This document shows, one piece after another, positions 44,127 through 53,609 of a DNA stretch of 64,000 bases. The DNA lies in the NCBI GenBank assembly GCA_963666875.2, contig CAXXPU010000005.1:171916-235915 (forward strand). The letters run 5' to 3'. The position numbers and the translations under genes are program-made. Each line of letters starts with the position of its first letter. The stretch's first letter is position 1. This DNA comes from G963662655 sp963666875. GTDB taxonomy: Bacteria > Cloacimonadota > Cloacimonadia > Cloacimonadales > JAIOQZ01. Under the pieces are notes generated by a model. It saw only the letters and a list, made by a program, of their open reading frames with translations. It searched no databases and was not told the DNA's origin.

Positions 44127-46484
44127 ATGAAATGGCTTCTGACACTCATCATGCTTTGGGCAATGATCCTCTCAGCCCAGATACCGTATCAACTTCCTCC
44201 CGACGAAATCACCGAGATATTCAACCGACAGCGGCCACCAAGCGTTAATTTCCTGCCGAAAACCGGTAAGCTGCTCATCATGGATCGCGAATCGTACGTG
44301 CCGCTGGAGCTTCTGGCACTGGAGAAATTCGAGTTGGGAGGTATCGAGATCACGCCGAGAAATCGGGCCCGTGTCCGCGGATCGTACCTGAAAAATCCGC
44401 GGATATTCGACATCGAGACCGGCGAGACGATCGAACTCGGGATGAAAGGCTTCTTCGGTGGAGCATCATTCTCACCCGACGAACGTTATTGCGTATTCAA
44501 CCAGTACGAGCCGGGCAAAATCACCGTCTGGCGCTGGGATAATGAGACAGACGATGTGAAGACGATCTATACCGGACAATCCAATCAGGCGTTCAGTTCC
44601 GATTTTATCTGACTGCCGGACGGCGAGCATATCCTGATCCGCACAGTTCCGGAGGGATTCACCGATAAGCCGTCGCCACCTGAACTTCCGATCGGCCCTA
44701 CCGTGTTCGAATCGAGCGGCGAGAAGAGCCAGAACAGAACCTACACAAACCTCCTGAAGAGTCAGTACGACGAAGATCTTTTTACCTTCTACGGCACCAC
44801 GCAGCTCATCAAGCTGAACGTGCGAACCGGCAAAGTCCGGAAATTCGGAAGAGCCGACCTGATTCGGTGGATTACACCCTCACCGGACGGCGAGTACTTT
44901 CTGGTGCGGATCATCGACAAACCCTATTCGTGGAAGGTGCAGTACTGGGGCTTTCCGTACAAGTACGAACTTTGGGACAAGAAGGGCAATCGACTCGAGA
45001 CGTTGACGCAGCAGCACTCGATGGAGAACCTTCCCCTCGGCGGCGTCCTGCCGGGCCTTCGATACTTCTTCTGGCATCCGTTCCACGACCACCGGTTGAT
45101 GAGCCTGGAAGCGCTCGACGGCGGCGATCCGGAACTCGACGTTCCCTATCGCGATCGACTCCTTTATTGCGATTACCCCGGCAACAGGCAGGAATATCTG
45201 AAGACGAAGGATCGCTTCTCCAGCATCGATTTCATCTCGAAGGAGCAACAACTTGTCTATGAGTACGATCGCGACCGACGCTGGCGAACCGGCTACTATC
45301 TGGACATGGAAACCGGCGAGAAGCACGTCTTCCACGATTTCAGCGTATCCGAGAAATATCGGGATCCCGGATCGGCATTCAGCACGGTGGATGAGCACGG
45401 TTTCGAAGTCGCGCTCCGTGACGGGGATTCGATCTTCCTGTACGGCAACGGCTACGAAGAAGAGGGGGCGTTTCCGTTCCTCGACCGCGTGGACCTGAAG
45501 ACATGGGAAACAACGCGCTTATGGCAATCCGATCGCGACTCCTATCAGCAGATGAACGGCTTCCTCGGCGACGATCTCACCCGGCTGGTTTATCGAAACG
45601 AGTCACCCGACAATCCACCCAATTATTTCCTCTACTCGCTGGAAGATGGCTCGTCAAGGCAGTTGACCAACTTCGGCGATCCATTCTTCGAAGTAAACCG
45701 GCTCGAAAAGCGATTGATTCGTTACAAGCGCAAGGATGGGCTCGACCTTGACGGTATGCTCTATCTGCCGCCGAACTACGATCCGGCAAAACGTTATCCC
45801 ATGGTCATGACCGCCTACCCGGAAGAATACACCGGCGAGGACGTCGCGCAGCAGAGCGTTAACCGCGAGAACCGCTACACCTGGCTCTGGGGCGATTCGC
45901 CGCTCTACCTCTGTCTTCAGGGATACGTGGTTCTGGACGACGCCAAGATCGCGGTAGTCGGCGATCCTGAGACGATGAACGAGACCTTCATCGAGCAGGT
46001 GACCTCCAGCGCGGAGGCGGCCGTCAGCTATCTCGACAGTCTGGGCATCGTCGATCCGGACAGGGTGGCGGTGATGGGACACAGCTACGGCGCGTTCATG
46101 GTGGTGAACCTTCTCGCGCACAGCGACGCTTTCGCCGCAGGAATCGCGAAGAACGGAGCCTACAACCGAACATTGACGCCATTCGGATTCCAGAGCGAAC
46201 GAAGGACGCTTTGGGAAGCCCGTGACCTTTACATGAACGTCTCCCCATTCCTCTACGCAGATCGGATCAACGAACCGCTGCTGCTCATCCACAGTATGGA
46301 GGACACCAATTCCGGCACCTACCCAATGCAGAGCGAGCGGCTCTACGACGCCATCTCACAACTCGGTGGAACCTGCCGCTATCTGCAATTGCCGCTGGAG
46401 GATCATGGCTACCGCGCGCGAGAAACGCACTTGCACATCATTGCGGAATATATCGAGTTTCTGGATAAGTATCTGAAGCAATAG
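44127..46484 (+). pseudogene. S9 family peptidase interrupted by one in-frame TGA
   Basis: A single frame of 785 codons with one stop (TGA) at 44610-44612, where SDFI-stop-LPDGEHILI reads like a Trp site in a propeller blade (TGG to TGA). The rest is intact: signal peptide (MKWLLTLIMLWAMILSAQ), beta-propeller, then the hydrolase domain with Ser in GHSYGAF, Asp in HSMEDTNSGT and His in LEDHGYRARE. It resembles dipeptidyl/acylaminoacyl-type S9 exopeptidases. Other genes here end in TGA, so recoding is unlikely; a point mutation or a base-call error is more likely. Confidence 0.8.
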
Positions 46485-46503
46485 TCGATTTGCAGGATTG
46501 AGA

Positions 46504-46554
46504 AAACCAAACATTCGGAAGAGTTGCTTCGCAACACATTCTGAAGTTTGGTTT
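46504..46554. repeat. palindromic repeat A, copy with AAACCAAAC arms
   Basis: AAACCAAAC pairs with GTTTGGTTT. Inside are ACATTCGGAAG and ACATTCTGAAG in direct orientation around a small hairpin (GTTGC/GCAAC). It lies between convergent genes and could terminate both. Confidence 0.75.
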
Positions 46555-46611
46555 CAAGAAAAGGGCAGGCATCTGTGCCTGCCCTAACAGAAATCGTCGA
46601 GCTTGTGTCGC

Positions 46612-47826
46612 TTACTTCATCAATAGTGCCTTTCGGATGATTGTTTGTTCGGCAGTCTCGATACGGATCAGATAGACGCCGGATGCGACAGGATGCCCAA
46701 CTTGATCGGTGCCGTTCCATACGGTTTTCGATTCGGTTTCAGGAATTGAAAGCGTGTTAACCAACTGTCCACGTGAGTTATAGATATTCACTTCTACCGG
46801 CTGCGGACGGGGCAGATCGAGTTCGATGATCGTCTCGGGATTGAACGGATTCGGATAGACGTTCGCGAGTGCATCTCTGTGCGGGATATCCTCATCCGTT
46901 GTTCCCATGCTGTAATCGGTCACGAAATACGCTCCGCCATCGGTACAAGCCAGCACTGCCGGGCAATCGACCAGCGGATAGGTTATAAGCTTATTGATAT
47001 TCAGGTTGCTCAGACCATCGTTGATCATCGAGGCTTCTCCGTTAACCAGATCCATGATCCCTACACCTGCCGTCTCCTCGTATCCGATGAAGACTTCGCC
47101 TGAGATATCGACTGTTACACAGCTCATCATCACATCCCACATGACGACCTCCCAGTTCTCACCGTAGTCCAGCGAGCGCCAGATTCCTGACGAATAGGAC
47201 ATATCCGGGAAGATGCCGTATAGAATGCTGCCGTCCAGCGACCATGCGAAATCGCATATCCAGGGAGCGTACTCGGCTTCTTCCCACGTTTCGCCAGCGT
47301 TGTGGGATACAAATACTGCGTCATCTGCTGCAACAACGAAGTTACTCCCATTCCAGCTCATCGCGTTGCACGAAGTCTGGTCGAATTCCTGAGACAAACT
47401 CCAGTCGTTTCCGTTATTGGATATCCACAATCCACTGTCATCGCCGCTGTAGTAGTATTCGTTCGCATCGCAGTAGGTGATGAAGGTTGGGAAATAGGTA
47501 TAGAGAACGACCTCGAAATCATCCGTCTCCATGTTCATGATATAGATACCGTCCGATTCCGATCCAGCGCCCATCACGAACAAAAATTCGTGGTCGTTCA
47601 GCGGCTGCGCACCCTGCACGGGAAGATAGACATCGTATTCGCTTAAAAATCCATTCTCATCGACATATATGACACAATCGCCGCAATAGACGCCATAGAA
47701 CGAATCCTCGGTCATGTAGTATGCGGCGTTGTTGATATTGACGTCCTCTGCCAAAGCCGTTTGCCACTGATAACAGTAGCCGATGGTAATCGATGCGATC
47801 ATTGCGATCAGAAGAATTGTTTTCAT
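46612..47826 (-). CDS. secreted beta-propeller protein with T9SS-type sorting domain
   Basis: 404 residues. Signal peptide (MKTILLIAMIASITIGYC), then BNR/sortilin-like blades (GLWISNNGNDWSLSQEF, AVFVSHNAGETWEEAEY, GIWRSLDYGENWEVV) and a sorting domain over the last 80 or so residues (VYPNPFNPETIIELDLP, IYNSRGQLVNTL, SGVYLIRIETAEQ, RKALLMK). It is exported and surface-attached. No catalytic motif seen. GAGGAGG precedes the start. Confidence 0.85.
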   Translation of the reverse strand: MKTILLIAMIASITIGYCYQWQTALAEDVNINNAAYYMTEDSFYGVYCGDCVIYVDENGFLSEYDVYLPVQGAQPLNDHEFLFVMGAGSESDGIYIMNMETDDFEVVLYTYFPTFITYCDANEYYYSGDDSGLWISNNGNDWSLSQEFDQTSCNAMSWNGSNFVVAADDAVFVSHNAGETWEEAEYAPWICDFAWSLDGSILYGIFPDMSYSSGIWRSLDYGENWEVVMWDVMMSCVTVDISGEVFIGYEETAGVGIMDLVNGEASMINDGLSNLNINKLITYPLVDCPAVLACTDGGAYFVTDYSMGTTDEDIPHRDALANVYPNPFNPETIIELDLPRPQPVEVNIYNSRGQLVNTLSIPETESKTVWNGTDQVGHPVASGVYLIRIETAEQTIIRKALLMK

Positions 47827-47931
47827 ATCGGCCTCCTCAATCTACAAGAGAATGCGTTTTGAAGAAAAGACACACGGGACACATTTAAACTACTTAATGC
47901 AAAAATTGATCCATATTCAAAAGAATTTAAT

Positions 47932-47956
47932 GCCCGATCTCATTGCGAGACCGGGC
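47932..47956 (-). terminator. stem-loop after the deiminase gene
   Basis: GCCCGATCTC pairs with GAGACCGGGC (one G-U-type mismatch) around ATTGC, 52 bases past the stop codon of the minus-strand gene. Confidence 0.5.
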
Positions 47957-48007
47957 TTTAAAGTTATTTTCTTTCCCTTTTCCCGTGGTAAAAGCCGGGC
48001 AGGAGTC

Positions 48008-50092
48008 CTACTTAAAAAGAATCAGCTTCTTGATTTTCGTCTGTCCAGTCGCATTCATACGCAGGAAATAGACGCCGGAAGCGACGGTTCTGCCGGTTTC
48101 GTCGTTACCGTCCCAACGCACACTGTGCTGACCCTGGTCGAGTCTGCCGTCCTGCAAGAGGCGTACGCGCTGTCCACGGATGTTGTAAACGGTGATTTCA
48201 ACCTTCTGCGGATTCGCCAGATAGAACTGCACGCTCGTCTCGTTGCTCAGCGACCGGTCGAACGGATTGGGGAAACTTCCCAGCAGCAGGTTACCCTGCA
48301 AGACCTCTTCCCCGTCATCGATGGAGGATTCCTCGTCGATGGTGAAGCTGTAGTATCCGGTCGAGGGTATCACCGTCTCGTTTCCCGAGAAATCGGTGGC
48401 AGCGATTCTATAGTGTACCAGGTCGTTCACTTCGATATCGTCAGGATCGAACGTGCCGTTCCAGACCGATTCGAAGGAGTCGGACTCGGTAAACACGATC
48501 GGCATCTGCGTGATGGCATTGATCATGAAGCGCATCTCGACCGCCTCGACGCCGCCGTTGTCGGTCACGATCGCGGTCAACGCGAGAGGCAGTTCGTTGA
48601 TTGGCGTATTTCCGATCTCGTCGAATTCGATCACGGGGTAATCGTCGTCCGAGGCTGTCGCGAAGACATGCGGATCCCATTTGCCGATAAACGGATGGTT
48701 GGCGCTCTTACCGGACTCATCGCGTGCGCGGATGTAGTACATCACCTCGGTATCGGCCGAATAACCCGGAATCGACGCAGTGAAGCTCATCTCACCCGCA
48801 TCGGTCATGACCACCGACTGCCACTCGTTATCCGTGGATTCTTTGTAGAATACGCGAACCGAATCCGCGATCAGCGCTTCACCGCTGTAGGGATGGATGT
48901 ACGCGTTGATCTCGATGTCCTGCATGGCCGTCTGTCCGTCGGAGACAGGCATGTGGTGAACGTAGAGCATGTTCTCGTCCGGAATCTCGTGAACGCGACA
49001 GTGAAGCGCGTCGGTATCATACCACGAATTCGACTCGACGCCCACGATCTGATAACCGGGCATAGCCTGTTCATACGTTGCCAGCGCTTCGTCGTCCCAC
49101 TGGCTTCCCGACTGCGGCACAAAGACCTTGTTGTTCAGGATCAGCGAGTTGGTGTAAGGCGTTGGGTAGTTATTTCCGCCCGGTGAATAGACACGATACA
49201 CCTGGAAGGGCGTACCCCACGAGCTTGTCTGGCTCGCGAAATAATCCGCAAGTTCTTCGTAGTCTTCGTAACGGGAATCGCTTTCGGGTACCTGCCCAAG
49301 CAATATTTTATCTACGTCGAGGAATTTACCCCAGCAATCGACGTGCTTGATGTAGTCCGCCAGCGGATCGAGGGTCACATGGTAGTTCGTAATCCCGCAG
49401 TATTCGAGGATCAATTGGTCGATTTCGCTTTCCGAATGCGGATCTTCATCATAGACGAGATCGGTCGAGACAGCTTGCCCGAGGCCGTCGCACATGTAGT
49501 TACCGCCGGTATGGGTAAGGTTCATGCCGTAGAGGGGCAGTGAATAGGCGTCTGCAAACTCGATGGGGACATCGTTGTCGTTGGGGCGCGGACGATTGTA
49601 CGGAAAATTGATCACCGCAAGATCGTCGTTCCCGTCGAAGATGAACCACGGACCGTAATCTCTTGTCCAGTGCGAATCGGTCGCGGCGATGATGAATTCG
49701 ATGTTGTCCATGTTCACGCCGTTGCTCTGGAAGCTGCTCGTCGCGCTGTTCGCCTGTGACTGGCTGGAAGCGAGCACCACCACCTTCGCATCTTGGGACA
49801 TCTCGACCACCAGATCCATCGGGATGCCCAGCGGATAGCGGATCAACCCGCCGTACATCGGTTCGAACTCCGCAACCTGCCGGATCGGCCCGGTCGGCGG
49901 GTCCGTTTCAAAAAAATCTCTGCCGATCATTCCGGATTGGGCCTGCTCTTCGGCTGTCATCCAGTGCGGCTTTGAATTCGGATATTGTTTGTACCATTGG
50001 TTGGTGCGTTCTTCAAGCTCCGTGTCTGCGAAAAGTAGCGAGCTCAGCACAAGCAGAATCAGCGCTGAAACAAGAAACTGGCGTGTCTTCAA
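48008..50092 (-). CDS. secreted peptidylarginine/agmatine deiminase-family protein with sorting domain
   Basis: A TTG start at 50092 is chosen because GAGGAGG lies just upstream and a signal peptide follows (KTRQFLVSALILLVLSSLLFA); 694 residues. The deiminase (PPAD/AgDI) domain has the Asp in HWTRDYGPW near residue 140, the His-x-Asp pair in KHVDCWGKFLD near 240, an Asn in PYTNSLILNN and the nucleophile Cys in DALHCRVHEIPD near 360. Two Ig-like domains and a type IX sorting domain (GSFPNPFDRSLSNE, GVYFLRM, KKLILFK) follow. Likely substrates are arginine side chains or agmatine outside the cell. Confidence 0.88.
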   Translation of the reverse strand: MKTRQFLVSALILLVLSSLLFADTELEERTNQWYKQYPNSKPHWMTAEEQAQSGMIGRDFFETDPPTGPIRQVAEFEPMYGGLIRYPLGIPMDLVVEMSQDAKVVVLASSQSQANSATSSFQSNGVNMDNIEFIIAATDSHWTRDYGPWFIFDGNDDLAVINFPYNRPRPNDNDVPIEFADAYSLPLYGMNLTHTGGNYMCDGLGQAVSTDLVYDEDPHSESEIDQLILEYCGITNYHVTLDPLADYIKHVDCWGKFLDVDKILLGQVPESDSRYEDYEELADYFASQTSSWGTPFQVYRVYSPGGNNYPTPYTNSLILNNKVFVPQSGSQWDDEALATYEQAMPGYQIVGVESNSWYDTDALHCRVHEIPDENMLYVHHMPVSDGQTAMQDIEINAYIHPYSGEALIADSVRVFYKESTDNEWQSVVMTDAGEMSFTASIPGYSADTEVMYYIRARDESGKSANHPFIGKWDPHVFATASDDDYPVIEFDEIGNTPINELPLALTAIVTDNGGVEAVEMRFMINAITQMPIVFTESDSFESVWNGTFDPDDIEVNDLVHYRIAATDFSGNETVIPSTGYYSFTIDEESSIDDGEEVLQGNLLLGSFPNPFDRSLSNETSVQFYLANPQKVEITVYNIRGQRVRLLQDGRLDQGQHSVRWDGNDETGRTVASGVYFLRMNATGQTKIKKLILFK

Positions 50093-50214
50093 AATTCCTC
50101 CTCGAAAACATTTATCTTCATACCATACTATTATTCCTAGTTTGCACATAGCATTCCAATACGAAGCTTTCTACGCTGGTTGATCTGTCAATTGAAAACC
50201 ATTCGGAAAAAGGA

Positions 50215-50242
50215 TTGACGAATCTGAATATTCTGTTATTAT
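50215..50242 (+). promoter_or_regulatory. sigma-70-type promoter for the small membrane protein
   Basis: TTGACG and TATTAT are separated by 16 bases, about 30 bases upstream of the ATG at 50272. Confidence 0.6.
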
Positions 50243-50271
50243 ATTCGTAAATCAAAAATACTGGAGCTGAT

Positions 50272-50496
50272 ATGAAGGCTCAGAGAACACGCCTTGTCGT
50301 GCAGTTACTCTCTCTGTTTATTGGATTCATCTTTTTCTGCATCGTGTATCTCGCATTATCGGATATCTGGCATGGAGAAGAACCTGACCTCAAGTCGGAA
50401 TGGAATATCGTTCAGATCGGCATCAAAGTCATCGGCGGAGCGATCCTCCTGTCCATTATCATGAGCGCGTTGAATCTTTTTCGCAAGAAGAAGTAG
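50272..50496 (+). CDS. small membrane protein with two transmembrane helices
   Basis: 74 residues. Two hydrophobic helices (LVVQLLSLFIGFIFFCIVYLAL and VIGGAILLSIIMSALNLF) are joined by a charged loop (SDIWHGEEPDLKSEWN). The tail FRKKK points to the cytosol. CTGGAG precedes the ATG and a good promoter lies upstream. No family recognised. It converges with the glycosyltransferase gene, leaving six bases between the stops. Confidence 0.75.
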   Translation: MKAQRTRLVVQLLSLFIGFIFFCIVYLALSDIWHGEEPDLKSEWNIVQIGIKVIGGAILLSIIMSALNLFRKKK

Positions 50497-50502
50497 CCTC
50501 TC

Positions 50503-51598
50503 TCAGTTCTTCCAGCGATAACCGCCAAACGTTCCACGCAAACCGAAATATACGAAATAGGGTATATACAGGACTTGTGCGATCGGAAACCAAGCCAGTA
50601 ACGGTGAACGCTTGATCCGAAGCAGGAATACCGTGAGCAATACGAATTCCGACAATACCTTCACAGCCAGTACCCCGAATATCGACAACCATTCGACAAA
50701 GCCGATCACGGCTCCGACCAGGTAGACCGCAAGACTCAGGTAGAACAACATCACCAGTAACGTGAGAAGCTTGACCGACATCGGATACCAGCGCCATTTC
50801 GATGCGCGCCGTGTCTCGCGATTGATCTGCGTGGAGACATCGTCATGCTCGTACGACGGCACGATCGATTCCTGCGTGAACATGAACCGCATTCCTGCGC
50901 TGAACGGATGTAGCTTTTGCAGCATCAGGTCGTCGTCGCCGGATGGTATGTGCTCGATGCCGGAAAATCCACCGGCGTTATCGTATAGCTTGCGCGTGTA
51001 TGCCATGTTTCGCGCGGTACATGTCAGACCCCACTTCCAGCCCAGGCTGCCGGCGGTAACGGCGAAGATCGAGGCGCGTTCAAGGTTCTTCAGCCCATCG
51101 GCCACAGCTCCGGACGACGTCACCAGCGGCGAATAGCCTGCGATGAAGTCGGTATAGTCGGTGATGTGCCGGTCGATCTCGGTAAGCCAGTTCGGTCCTG
51201 GGCGGCAGTCCGCGTCGGTGAAGGCCAGGATTTCACCGGAAGACGCCTCGATCGCGCGTCCGAGCGCTCGTTTCTTGCCGGGATATCCTTCATCGCTGTC
51301 CAGAATCCGTACGCAATGGAAGTTCGTGTGCTCTTCGCAGAACTTATGTATGATATCGAAAGTATTGTCGGTCGAACGGTCGTCAGCGAGCACGACTTCG
51401 AAATGATTATTAGGGTAATCAAGATTTCCGAGCGATTCGAGCAGATGCGGAAGATTTGTCTCTTCGTTTCGTGCGGCAACGATGACGGAAATGGTTCGGG
51501 TGCGGATGCCAGTTCGGCTTGCGATTGCGAAGGACACCGATGGTCAGGAAAACAAGCAATAGAGCATAGAAAGCGGTCAGCGCGAAGGCGACGATCAT
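50503..51598 (-). CDS. membrane glycosyltransferase family 2, frameshifted near its start
   Basis: The 344-residue frame has the GT2 domain (ISVIVAARNEE, EVVLADDRSTDNT, ILAFTDADCRPGPNW, SGDDDLMLQKLHP) and C-terminal membrane helices (LLTLLVMLFYLSLAVYLVGAVIGF). The expected N-terminal membrane helix (MIVAFALTAFYALLLVFLTIGVL) lies just upstream in another frame, starting at an ATG overlapping the previous stop (ATGA, 51598). One extra base near 51493-51500 separates the frames. With it removed the protein has about 364 residues and transfers an unknown sugar at the inner membrane. Confidence 0.85.
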
Positions 51599-53227
51599 GA
51601 GGTGTATTTCGAGGGCGTACGCGATTCGACCTTCGATTTCGTCATTTCGATGAATTCGGCGAGTTCGGGTGTCTCTTCCCGAATCTGTTCGAGGGTCGGA
51701 TTGAGGATGTATTGCTCCTGCTCTGGCTCGCGAACCGTGAACTTGAACTTGGGCTTGATACCGAAATGTTGCTGCGCGCAGGTCTGAATATCGTTGAGGT
51801 TGCGCTCCATGGACGACATCGCGGTGGGACTCTTCAGCTCGACATCGATGATGTTGTTGTGTACCGCAAGCACCTTTCCTTCCTGCAGATAGATGGACGA
51901 AAGCTGCATCTTTTCGCGCTGCAACTTCTTGATGAAGCCTTCCCACTTCTCCTGAACGTACCCGATCTCGAGCTTCTCGATCTGCGGCTTTTCGGCCTTG
52001 GCTTCACGCACGAGATTGTCCGTCTCGCGGTCGCGCGTGTAGTGCAGAATCTCCTTCTGGATACCGGCGTAGGCTTCTTCTTCCTTCCGGTTCGGTGCAG
52101 GCTGCTTGTTTAGCATCTCGATCATCTTGTCCAGCGACTGGGATTTCGGAGACGCGCGTCAGCTTGATGAAGACCATCTCGGTGAGCAGCACCGGGTCGC
52201 TGCCGAAGCGCGCGTCGGTCTTGGCCTTGATCAGGAGCGAGATCATGTATAGCAGATCGTTTTCGGTGAACTGCACGGCACGTGCTTTAAGCTCCTTGAT
52301 GACGCTACCGGGTAGCTCGTGGAGATCGACTCCGACCTTGAGCAGCAGGAGGTTGCGCAGGGTGTCGAGGAAGCCGTTGAGGAATTCCTGCAAGTCGTTT
52401 CCCGCTGTCCAGAATCTGGCGCAGCCTGACCAGCAGACCGGTCGAATCGCGCTTCTGGATGTTGTCCAGCATCTCGATGTAGGTCTCCACCGGAAGGATA
52501 CCGAAGATGGTCTGCACCAGTTCGCCGGTGATCTCCTTGCTGCCGTAGGATATGACCTGATCCATCAGCGAGAGTGCGTCACGCATCGATCCGTCCGCCC
52601 TTGCGAGCGACCGTGTATAGCGCGTCCTCTTCGATGGTGATCTCCTCCGATTCGGCGATCGACTGCATCTGTTTGACGATATCCTCCACCGGTATGCGGC
52701 GGAAATCGTAGCGCTGGCAGCGGGAAATGATGGTGGGTAAAATCTTGTGCGGTTCGGTGGTCGCGAAGACGAAGATAACGTTCTCCCGGCGGCTCTTCGA
52801 GCGTCTTGAGCAGCGCGTTGAAAGCGCTTTTGGAGAGCATGTGGACTTCGTCGATGATGTAGATTTTATACTTCGACTTTGAGGTGGCGTACATCAATTC
52901 GCGCTGGAGGTCGCGCACGTCCTCGACGCTGGTGTTTGAAGCGCCGTCGATCTCGATCACGTCCGAGGAGGTTCCCGCGGTGATCTCGACGCAGTTGTCG
53001 CAGACGTTGCATGGCTCGGGCGTCGGGCCGTGGACGCAGTTCAGGCTCTTCGAGAAGATGCGCGCCATGGAGGTCTTGCCCACGCCGCGCGGACCAGTGA
53101 AGAGATACGCGTGCGCGATGCGATTCAGGTTGATCGCGTTGGACAGCGTCCGTGTGATATGCTCCTGCGCATAGACGTCTTCAAATCGTTGCGGCCTGTA
53201 CTTTCTCGCTAAAACCCTATAAGCCAT
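51595..53227 (-). pseudogene. dnaX: DNA polymerase III subunit gamma/tau, four apparent +1 frameshifts
   Basis: Pieces in three frames form one DnaX: YRPQRFEDVYAQEHI, Walker A GPRGVGKTS, zinc site CNVCDNC, Walker B IIDEVHMLSKSAFNALLKTLEEPP; then ENVIFVFATTEPHKILPTI and SRCQRYDFRRIP; then GSMRDALSLMDQVISYG; then a short tau end. Breaks lie at 52785-52787, 52598-52600, 52398-52400 and 52140-52142. At each, removing one base from a run of three restores homology. The gene is essential, so these are best read as consensus errors. DnaX is the clamp-loader motor of the replisome. The glycosyltransferase gene overlaps its end. Confidence 0.9.
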
Positions 53228-53349
53228 TACTTTACACCTTTCTTCATTTCCACATTTACAGAGATAATAAATTTCCTTCTTTCAATGGATTTTGTCAATG
53301 AAAATGATTGAGTTACCTGGAACGTAGGCAATCTCTTTCCCCTTGGACC

Positions 53350-53398
53350 GCCGAGTTCCAACTCGGCATTCTCTTTCCCCTCGTAGCGCTCGACCTAT
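53350..53398 (+). repeat. dispersed repeat B, copy 4
   Basis: The hairpin GCCGAGTT/AACTCGGC is followed, after a T/C-rich linker, by TCGTAGCGCTCGACCTATG, and abuts repeat A. With the latter it fills most of the 380-base spacer between dnaX and the Ntn-like array. Confidence 0.6.
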
Positions 53399-53506
53399 GG
53401 TATAACTTCTGAATGTGCCGCAGGCTCTTCTGAATGTTATACCGGAATTGGCCACCTAAATCAACATGCAGAAGAATCACTGCGGGATACATTCGAAAGT
53501 TGATTT
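53399..53506. repeat. composite palindromic repeat A: two adjacent units
   Basis: Unit I (53399-53443) has GGTATAAC/GTTATACC arms around two copies of CTTCTGAATGT. Unit II (53458-53506) has AAATCAAC/GTTGATTT arms around ACATGCAGAAG and ACATTCGAAAG. This is the inverted counterpart of 29042-29196. Confidence 0.75.
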
Positions 53507-53609
53507 CATCAAAGGCGTGCCAACGTACAGGAAGCGATGGTCTGGTGTGGTTAAAAAATCTCTTGCCAACTTGGAAATCTCAGATCTAAATTGACGAAAG
53601 GAGGATCGT

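Noticed and set aside
44610..44612. TGA read as tryptophan (alternative genetic code)
   Set aside because: Many genes here end in TGA, including several ATGA start/stop overlaps, and other Trp positions use TGG. A single exception does not support recoding.
52140..52787. Programmed frameshifting in dnaX
   Set aside because: Known dnaX frameshifting uses one slippery site and yields a short and a long product. Here four separate +1 changes at unrelated short runs are needed to make even the core domain.
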